Below are positions 5,078-9,652 of a DNA stretch of 9,652 bases, in pieces. Source of the stretch: DATKLX01 sp035542155. GTDB lineage: Bacteria; Chloroflexota; Anaerolineae; Anaerolineales; Anaerolineaceae. The stretch lies in NCBI GenBank assembly GCA_035542155.1, contig DATKLX010000028.1, forward strand, positions 1 to 9,652, written 5' to 3'. Each line of letters begins with the position of its first letter. Position 1 is the stretch's first letter. The notes beneath the pieces were generated by a model. That model was not told where the DNA came from. It made no database searches and saw nothing but the letters and a program-made list of their open reading frames with translations. The translations under genes were made by a program, and so were the position numbers.

Positions 5078-6919
5078 TCACGATAACCAGACTGCCGCGG
5101 CGACCACAGCCGCTGATAGGACCAGTAACGCCAGCAGGCGCTGATCAAAGGCTGCGGCGACCCACCCCAAGCGCTCTGCCACCCAGTCGACCGCCTTCCC
5201 AAGGCGCAGGTAGAATGGATCTGGATTGGTCGCCTGCAGGGCCGGCTGGAAGTTATCCTCGGCATACTCGGCGAAGTCATCCACATCGAGGGTATTCTCT
5301 TCCGGCAGTGGGTCCCCTCCCGTAAAGGCGGAGACCCCTTTTGGAGAGGGCCGCCGGAAACCCAGGGCCAGGCCCGCCACCAGCAGCGCCGCAATAGCCA
5401 GGACCGCCCCGGCCGTGACTGGCACGCTCGCAGTGCCCGTGTGCAGGCCCAGGAAAGTAAGTTCCACGCTGGAAGGGAAGCCCATCGCCTTGACCGCCGG
5501 GTTGGCGATCCAGTTCACCAGGAGCTGGGGCGCCAGGCCAAAGAGCACACATGCAGCCGCCAGGATCCCCATCCCCGCCTGCATGCGCGGAGAAGCCTCC
5601 TCGATCTCCCGGTTCTCCAGGCTGGCCGGCATTTCGCCGTAGAACACGCTCACCGTGGCTTTGAGCATGTAAAAGGCGGTAAACGTGGAGACCAGCCAGG
5701 CCACGAGCATGACCGCCCCGAAGCCCGCTTCGAGAGCCGCGTCGTAGAGCAGCCATTTGGCCACGAACCCGTTCGTCAGCGGCACGCCGATGATTGCCGC
5801 GGTAGCTACCAGCCAGGTGCGGGTCGTGCCTGGCATGCGCCCGGCCAGTCCCCCCAACTGGCGCATATCCCGCGTGCCCGCCGCATGCTGCACCGCGCCG
5901 GCGCACAGGAACAGGGTGCCTTTAAAGAGCCCGTGGCTGAAAACGTAGAACGCCCCGGCCAATGCCCCGAGCGGCGTACCGATGCCAAAAGCGGTGACGA
6001 TATATCCGAGCTGGCTGATCGTTGAGAAGGCCAGCATCCGTTTGAGGTCGGTCTCGACCAGGGCAAACAGCGCTCCGACAAAAATCGTCACGCAGCCCAG
6101 CGCCATCACGATCGTGTTCCAGTCCGGCTGCCAGGGCGTGATCGAGTAGAGCCGCGCCACCAGGTACACGCCGGCTTTCACGTAACACGCCGAGTGCAGC
6201 AGCGCGGATACCGGCGTGGGCGCGTTCATCGCTTCGGGGATCCAGGTGTGCAGCGGGAATATGACCGATTTGGCCATCGCCGCGACCAGGAAGAGCACAA
6301 AGATGCCGGTGGTGAACTGCGCCGTCAGGGCCGGGTCGGTCCACAGGAAGGTTCCCGATCCATGGTAGAGCAGCAGGATGGCGATCAGCAGGGCGTAGCC
6401 AGGGATGTGCGTCATCAGGAGCACTTTTTTGGCTCCATTGGCCGCGGCCGGCTCCCGGTACCAGAAACCGACCAGGAAGTAGGAGCACAGCCCGATCACT
6501 TCCCAGGACAGGTAAGCCACGAGCAGGCTGCGCGAGGCCACCAGGCTGTACAGTCCGGCGATAAAGATCAGCATCAAAACATAGAAGCGGGTGGTGTCCT
6601 CTTCGTGCGCCATATAATCGATGCAGTAAAACAGGATCGCGCTGCCGATCCCGGTCGCCATTAAGGCGAACAACAAGCTCAGCCCATCCACATAAAAGCT
6701 GACCGGTGATTCAGGCTGCCAGGGGAGCAGGTTGATTGCGAACGTTTTCCCCTGGATGATCGTGGGGGCCAGCCCGACCGCCGTCACAGCCAGCGAGATC
6801 AGGCCAAAGCCGAAGGCCAGCCATCCTTTCCCCCGTGTGGAGAGAAGCCGCCCGAAAATCAGTTCAGCCACCACACCGGCTATCAGAGCCGCCAGTGGAA
6901 TACCTGCCAGAATGTCCAC
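5078..6919 (-). CDS. NuoL/HycC/EchA-like antiporter-type membrane subunit
   Basis: This is a large polytopic membrane protein (613 aa from the preferred GTG at 6919) of the NuoL/MrpA-like family, the principal ion-translocating subunit of complex I and group 4 hydrogenases. Conserved charged residues are visible: Glu140 in 'LSWEVIGLCSYF', Lys217 in 'AMAKSVIFPLHTWIPEAM', Lys248 in 'CYVKAGVYL', His329 and Lys333 in 'FSHGLFKGTLF', and Lys388 in 'GFVAKW'. About fourteen helices precede a polar, acidic and proline-containing stretch (about 525-570, with 'FTGGDPLPEE'), an amphipathic segment and a last hydrophobic helix. The layout recalls the NuoL lateral helix plus final anchor, but the first part looks too broken for one long helix. 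GGAGGAG sits six bases before the GTG; an ATG at 6934, directly after the upstream stop, would add five residues but has no good ribosome binding site. Confidence 0.93.
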   Translation of the reverse strand: MDILAGIPLAALIAGVVAELIFGRLLSTRGKGWLAFGFGLISLAVTAVGLAPTIIQGKTFAINLLPWQPESPVSFYVDGLSLLFALMATGIGSAILFYCIDYMAHEEDTTRFYVLMLIFIAGLYSLVASRSLLVAYLSWEVIGLCSYFLVGFWYREPAAANGAKKVLLMTHIPGYALLIAILLLYHGSGTFLWTDPALTAQFTTGIFVLFLVAAMAKSVIFPLHTWIPEAMNAPTPVSALLHSACYVKAGVYLVARLYSITPWQPDWNTIVMALGCVTIFVGALFALVETDLKRMLAFSTISQLGYIVTAFGIGTPLGALAGAFYVFSHGLFKGTLFLCAGAVQHAAGTRDMRQLGGLAGRMPGTTRTWLVATAAIIGVPLTNGFVAKWLLYDAALEAGFGAVMLVAWLVSTFTAFYMLKATVSVFYGEMPASLENREIEEASPRMQAGMGILAAACVLFGLAPQLLVNWIANPAVKAMGFPSSVELTFLGLHTGTASVPVTAGAVLAIAALLVAGLALGFRRPSPKGVSAFTGGDPLPEENTLDVDDFAEYAEDNFQPALQATNPDPFYLRLGKAVDWVAERLGWVAAAFDQRLLALLVLSAAVVAAAVWLS

Positions 6920-6925
6920 GCTGCA

Positions 6926-6932
6926 CTCCTCC
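6926..6932 (-). promoter_or_regulatory. ribosome binding site of the NuoL-like gene
   Basis: GGAGGAG lies six bases upstream of a GTG at 6919. The same bases would encode residues 1-3 if translation began at the ATG at 6934, so the site favours the GTG start. Confidence 0.55.
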
Positions 6933-6934
6933 AT

Positions 6935-7204
6935 TCAACCGCCGGCTACCGGCGGGAAGATCGAAACCGTATCCTCGGGCGAAAGCCGGGTTTCCAGCCC
7001 ATCCAGGCTGCGGTAATCCTGGCCGTTGACCAGGAAAATGGCCAGACTGCCGTGCCCATCTTGCGCGACCCACTTCTGGAACGAAGGCCCGTATTTTTTA
7101 CACAGTGCGTCGAGCAGCTCGCCCAGGGTTTTTTCCGGCCCGGTCCAGGTCTCTTCCCTGGTTTTGGTCACTTCGCGCAGGGTGGCGTAATAATGGATTC
7201 TCAT
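6935..7204 (-). CDS. MoaD/ThiS-family sulfur carrier protein
   Basis: This 89-aa protein has the beta-grasp layout of MoaD/ThiS sulfur carriers. It opens with 'MRIHYYATLREVT', has a central helix ('LGELLDALCKKYG', about 27-39) followed by 'LAIFLVNGQDY' (about 54-64), and ends in 'DTVSIFPPVAGG'. In this family the C-terminal Gly-Gly is adenylated and thiocarboxylated to donate sulfur, for example in making the molybdopterin dithiolene. Genes for such carriers often accompany AOR genes, so a role in the tungsto- or molybdopterin cofactor of the neighbouring AOR is the likely reading. The ATG at 7204 was chosen because it starts the first beta strand; an ATG at 7288 would add 28 non-homologous residues across the hairpin. 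AAGGCGG about 13 bases upstream is a modest ribosome binding site. The stop abuts the NuoL-like gene. Confidence 0.88.
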   Translation of the reverse strand: MRIHYYATLREVTKTREETWTGPEKTLGELLDALCKKYGPSFQKWVAQDGHGSLAIFLVNGQDYRSLDGLETRLSPEDTVSIFPPVAGG

Positions 7205-7234
7205 GAAAGGGTTCGATCCGCCTTTTTCACGAAT

Positions 7235-7264
7235 CCCCCTCCCCGGGTTACCCAGGAGAGGGGG
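7235..7264 (-). repeat. strong GC-rich hairpin between AOR and the sulfur carrier gene
   Basis: Read on the minus strand, CCCCCTC (7264-7258) pairs with GAGGGGG (7241-7235), and the inner 16 bases continue the stem through a T-G pair, two C-G pairs and, after a bulged T, three G-C pairs closing a TAA loop. The motif resembles short 'CCCCTCTCC...GGAGAGGGG' intergenic palindromes that recur in several GC-rich genomes. Only one copy is recognisable here, so repeat status is an inference. No U-tract follows, so it is unlikely to be a simple intrinsic terminator; mRNA processing or 3'-end protection of the AOR message would fit. Confidence 0.55.
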
Positions 7265-7269
7265 TACAC

Positions 7270-7284
7270 CTTCAACCGCTGAAG
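7270..7284 (-). other. small inverted repeat just after the AOR stop
   Basis: CTTCA and TGAAG flank a 5-base loop, eight bases downstream of the AOR stop codon and five bases before the larger hairpin. The stem is only 5 bp, so significance is weak on its own, but the two form a tandem pair in the only sizeable gap of the operon. Confidence 0.3.
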
Positions 7285-7291
7285 CCAACGA

Positions 7292-9097
7292 TCACGATAA
7301 GGAGAGCTCGCTCAATTTCTCCGCGGTGGGGACGCCCTCTTCAGTCCAGCCGCGCAGGCTATAATACTCGGGAAGCATCTGGTCCAGGTGGCTGATCTCG
7401 CCCTTGGACGGCCCGGCGGGGACTGGCTCTTCGAAGAGCCGCTGCGGCAGGGTGTCGTCCTTGCCGGCCAGTCCCGCCTTGAGATTGAAGAGCCGCTCCA
7501 GGTTCCAGATGCGGTCGCCGGCCTTCATAAAATCATCCGTGGAGTAGGGCACGCCGGTGACCGAAGAGAGCAGGGCAGCCAGCTCGTCCGCGCCGATGCC
7601 AAAGGTGGTGAACAGGCAGGCGCCGGTCGAGTCCAGCGCCGCGGTCAGGTTCTGGAAGGTGATCACCAGGTTGGGTTTGCCTTCCGTGGTATGCTGGTCG
7701 AACTTGGAGGGCACGCCCAGCACCTCGGGGGAGATGGTGTATCCGCGCACGTGGCAGCCGCCGCGGTTGCTGGTCGCGTACTGCAGGCCAATACCCTGGA
7801 CAGCACGGGGATCGTAGGCCGGCATTTCCTGCTTCTTGACCGACATCGAGAACTCGGGGTGGCCAAATTTCTCGGCAAAGCGGTAGGAGCCCTCGGCCAG
7901 TTGGTCGCCGATGCCCTCGCGATTGCCGATCATCTCGACCAGCTTGACCATCGTCTCCCCGTCGCCAAAGCGGATAGCCATCCCGCCGGTTTCCTTGGCG
8001 GTGATGTACCCGCACTCGTACAGGTCCATCGCGCAGGCGATGGTCGCGGCGCAGGTGATCGTGTCCAGTCCCAGCTCGTTGCACAGGTAATTGGCCTTGA
8101 TGATGGCGTCCATGTTGTCCACGCCGCTGTCCGCGCCGAAGCCCCAGCCGGTCTCGTATTCAGGCCCTTCGCCCTCCCCGGCAAACTTGGGGTTGGTGAC
8201 CTTGGTCACCCGCCCGCAGGAGATGACGCAGGAGAAGCAGCCCTTAGGCCGAATCAGATATTTGGCCGAGAGCGTCTCGCCGCCGGTTTTATCTGCCGTG
8301 GCGAAGTAACTCTCGTGGTAGTTGCGCGTGGGCAGCGCGCCCACGCCGTTGAGGATGTTCACCAGCACTTCCGTGCCATACAGGCGCAGTCCCGCCCCGC
8401 CGACGGGGTGATTTTCGATCATCTTGCGTGCTGTCATCACGGCTTTTTCAAAGTCTTCGGGCCTGGCCACTTCGAGCACGCCGCTGCCTTTCACCGCCAC
8501 GGCTTTGAGGTTCTTCGAGCCCATCACCGCGCCGACGCCGGAGCGGCCGGCAGCCCGGTGCATCTCGTTCATCACACTGGCGAAGAGCACTTTCTTCTCA
8601 CCAGCCGGGCCGATGCAGGCGATCTTGGCCTCTTCTTCGGTCGCGGCGCGGATCAGGTCGGTCGTGTCGAAGACGTTTTTGCCCCACAGGTCCGCAGCGT
8701 CGCGTAGCTCGGCCTGGTCGTCCTTCACCCACAGGTAGACAGGCTTTTTGGAAACGCCTTCGAAGATGATCATGTCGTAGCCGGCGAATTTCACTTCCGG
8801 GCCGAAGGAGCCGCCCGAGTTCGAGGCCGCGACTGTGCCATTCAACGGGCCTTTGCACACCACGTCATAGCGGCCCATCGAAGGGGCCATCGTTCCGGAG
8901 AGGGGGCCGGGGGCAAAGATGAGCTTGTTTTCGGGGCCCAATGGATCGATAGTGGGATCGATCTCATCGCTCAGGATCTTGGTAGCCAATCCGCGAGCGC
9001 CGATAAACAGTCTGGCATCCTTCAGGTTGGTCGGCTCTTTCTTGATCTCCCCGGTCGTCAGATTTACGCGTAGGATAGTTCCGGTCCAGCCGAACAT
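7292..9097 (-). CDS. aor: tungsten/molybdenum-dependent aldehyde:ferredoxin oxidoreductase
   Basis: This 601-aa enzyme belongs to the AOR family, which oxidises aldehydes to carboxylic acids (or runs in reverse) with a tungsto-bispterin and one [4Fe-4S] cluster. Cluster ligands are Cys287, Cys290 and Cys294 ('GCFSCVISC') plus Cys494 in 'DSTGAC', nearly the same positions as in Pyrococcus furiosus AOR (288, 291, 295, 494). Also seen are Arg76 in 'SMGRYD', the active-site candidates Glu313 in 'PEYETG' and His449 in 'GGCHVRG', and pterin-binding segments 'NELGLDT' (340-346) and 'DSTGACL' (489-495). The N-terminal 'GWTGTILRVNLTTGE' and full length are typical, so the gene looks intact. The ATG at 9097 overlaps the upstream TAA by one base and has a perfect AGGAGGT. 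Family members differ in substrate (aldehydes, formaldehyde, glyceraldehyde-3-phosphate, benzoyl-CoA related acids); the residues seen point to the general aldehyde type, but the substrate is not determined by them. Confidence 0.97.
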   Translation of the reverse strand: MFGWTGTILRVNLTTGEIKKEPTNLKDARLFIGARGLATKILSDEIDPTIDPLGPENKLIFAPGPLSGTMAPSMGRYDVVCKGPLNGTVAASNSGGSFGPEVKFAGYDMIIFEGVSKKPVYLWVKDDQAELRDAADLWGKNVFDTTDLIRAATEEEAKIACIGPAGEKKVLFASVMNEMHRAAGRSGVGAVMGSKNLKAVAVKGSGVLEVARPEDFEKAVMTARKMIENHPVGGAGLRLYGTEVLVNILNGVGALPTRNYHESYFATADKTGGETLSAKYLIRPKGCFSCVISCGRVTKVTNPKFAGEGEGPEYETGWGFGADSGVDNMDAIIKANYLCNELGLDTITCAATIACAMDLYECGYITAKETGGMAIRFGDGETMVKLVEMIGNREGIGDQLAEGSYRFAEKFGHPEFSMSVKKQEMPAYDPRAVQGIGLQYATSNRGGCHVRGYTISPEVLGVPSKFDQHTTEGKPNLVITFQNLTAALDSTGACLFTTFGIGADELAALLSSVTGVPYSTDDFMKAGDRIWNLERLFNLKAGLAGKDDTLPQRLFEEPVPAGPSKGEISHLDQMLPEYYSLRGWTEEGVPTAEKLSELSLS

Positions 9098-9576
9098 TAT
9101 GCCACCTCCTGGAAGGCTTCCTTAAACTTTTGCGCGAAGGCCTTGCTGCGGGTGCGCGTCGAGACGCTTTCATCGACATACTCGAGGGCTTTCACCGGGC
9201 AGGCTGCCGCACAGGCCGGTTTGCCCTGGCAGTGGTCGCACTTGATGATCGCGTCGGTGACGCTGTCGTACACCGCGTTCCCAAAGGGACAGGCCTGGAC
9301 GCACATCCGGCAGCGGATGCATTTGGACAGATCATATTGCACGATCAGCTCGCCGGTATTGCGGTGCATCGCACCGGTTGGGCAGACGCTCACGCAGGGC
9401 GCGTCGTTACATTGCTGGCACATCATGGGCACAGAAATGCCTTCACGCTCCCACGTATATACGTGTACGCGGGATGCTGCCGAGCGGAAGCGGCCTTCCT
9501 TGGTATAGGAGCAGGCTTCCGAGCAGTTCAGGCAACCGGTACACTTTTCAGGGTAAATCATTAGGATTTTTGCCAT
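9097..9576 (-). CDS. AorA/HycB-like protein with four [4Fe-4S] cluster motifs
   Basis: This 159-aa ferredoxin-like protein carries sixteen cysteines in four groups: 12/15/18/22 ('CTGCLNCSEAC'), 53/56/61/65 ('CQQCNDAPCVSVCP'), 86/89/92/96 ('CIRCRMCVQACP') and 113/116/122/126 ('CDHCQGKPACAAACP'). The spacing is that of the HycB/DmsB/AorA family of electron-transfer subunits. In the AOR of Aromatoleum a similar small subunit partners the catalytic one, and HycB links formate dehydrogenase to hydrogenase in formate hydrogenlyase. Here it directly precedes AOR with a one-base overlap, so it is probably the AOR electron-transfer subunit and may contact the hydrogenase. No signal peptide or membrane helix is seen, so it is cytoplasmic. 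The ATG at 9576 has AAGGAAG upstream and begins the conserved 'MAKILMIYPEKC'; an ATG at 9624 would add 16 residues without homology. Confidence 0.93.
   Translation of the reverse strand: MAKILMIYPEKCTGCLNCSEACSYTKEGRFRSAASRVHVYTWEREGISVPMMCQQCNDAPCVSVCPTGAMHRNTGELIVQYDLSKCIRCRMCVQACPFGNAVYDSVTDAIIKCDHCQGKPACAAACPVKALEYVDESVSTRTRSKAFAQKFKEAFQEVA
9104..9110 (-). promoter_or_regulatory. strong ribosome binding site of the AOR gene
   Basis: AGGAGGT lies six bases before the AOR ATG and inside the last codons of the upstream Fe-S gene. Together with the one-base stop/start overlap it implies efficient, coupled translation of the AOR. Confidence 0.7.
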
Positions 9577-9652
9577 TATGCTCTTCCTTATGGATTGGAA
9601 TGAAGACCGACTGGGGAAACGCAACAGGTCTCGATAAAAAGAGTATAGGTGG
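9577..9652 (-). promoter_or_regulatory. operon leader with possible -10 element at window edge
   Basis: These 76 bases precede the first gene seen in the operon. On the minus strand TATACT at 9647-9642 resembles a bacterial -10 box, and AAGGAAG just before the ATG is the ribosome binding site. Any -35 element would lie outside the window, and another upstream operon gene cannot be excluded, so promoter assignment is tentative. No riboswitch-like structure (for example a Moco/Tuco motif) is evident in the visible part. Confidence 0.25.

Noticed and set aside
5314..5350. CCCCTCCC ... GGAGAGGG pair inside the NuoL-like gene, similar to the 7235-7264 palindrome
   Set aside because: The arms are not exact complements, and the segment encodes an uninterrupted stretch of the protein, so a repeat insertion is not supported.
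447..6919. Reading the membrane complex as respiratory complex I (nuo)
   Set aside because: The NuoD-like subunit keeps both Ni-binding Cys pairs, the NuoB-like subunit has CNGC instead of adjacent cysteines, and NuoE/F/G, NuoA, NuoJ and NuoK are missing.
7388..8707. 439-codon open frame on the plus strand
   Set aside because: It lies antisense to the AOR gene, whose minus-strand product has all family motifs. The plus-strand product shows only Ala/Gly/His-rich sequence typical of a shadow frame.
9577..9652. Moco/Tuco or other riboswitch in the leader
   Set aside because: Only 76 bases are visible and no conserved stem arrangement could be recognised.
1..9652. tRNA, rRNA, CRISPR array, transposon or phage attachment features
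   Set aside because: No cloverleaf, rRNA segment, regularly spaced direct repeats, transposase motif or terminal inverted repeats were found; nearly all bases are accounted for by the ten genes.

Overview
The window is a GC-rich bacterial segment with almost no non-coding space. Nine tightly packed genes on the minus strand (about 9576 down to 447) form what looks like one operon, and the tail of a convergent gene lies at the left edge on the plus strand. High GC, strong AGGAGG-type ribosome binding sites and the gene content point to a strict anaerobe. A Chloroflexota (Anaerolineae-like) or similar GC-rich anaerobic lineage is my guess, but no phylogenetic marker is present, so this stays an inference.

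Layout in transcription order (right to left): a 159-aa protein with sixteen cysteines arranged for four [4Fe-4S] clusters (9097-9576); a 601-aa aldehyde:ferredoxin oxidoreductase (AOR) with the family's Fe-S and pterin residues (7292-9097); an 87-bp gap with a strong hairpin; an 89-aa MoaD/ThiS-like sulfur carrier ending in Gly-Gly (6935-7204); then seven genes for a membrane-bound group 4 (energy-converting) [NiFe]-hydrogenase. These seven are a NuoL-like antiporter subunit (5078-6919), a short NuoN/NuoM-like antiporter subunit (3891-5063), the NuoB/HycG-like small subunit (3415-3885), the NuoH/HycD-like membrane anchor (2511-3422), a HycF/NuoI-like two-cluster ferredoxin subunit (1976-2494), a NuoC-like subunit (1528-1959) and the NuoD/HycE-like large subunit (447-1526). 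The large subunit keeps both Cys-x-x-Cys pairs that bind the Ni-Fe site, so it is a hydrogenase rather than complex I.

How the genes may work together (inference): the order resembles formate hydrogenlyase with the formate dehydrogenase replaced by a tungsten/molybdenum AOR. The AOR would oxidise an aldehyde to the acid. The 16-Cys protein, in the position HycB holds in formate hydrogenlyase, would pass electrons to the HycF-like and HycG-like clusters. The [NiFe] site would reduce protons to H2, and the membrane arm with two antiporter-like subunits would pump H+ or Na+. The reverse reaction, H2-driven reduction of carboxylic acids, is also possible. I propose the working name 'aldehyde hydrogenlyase'.

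The plus-strand gene at the left edge (1-417) encodes a PBP-like domain often found at the C-terminus of MoeA-type molybdopterin enzymes, which fits a locus that needs a W/Mo-pterin cofactor. No tRNA, rRNA, CRISPR array, transposase or insertion sequence was recognised.
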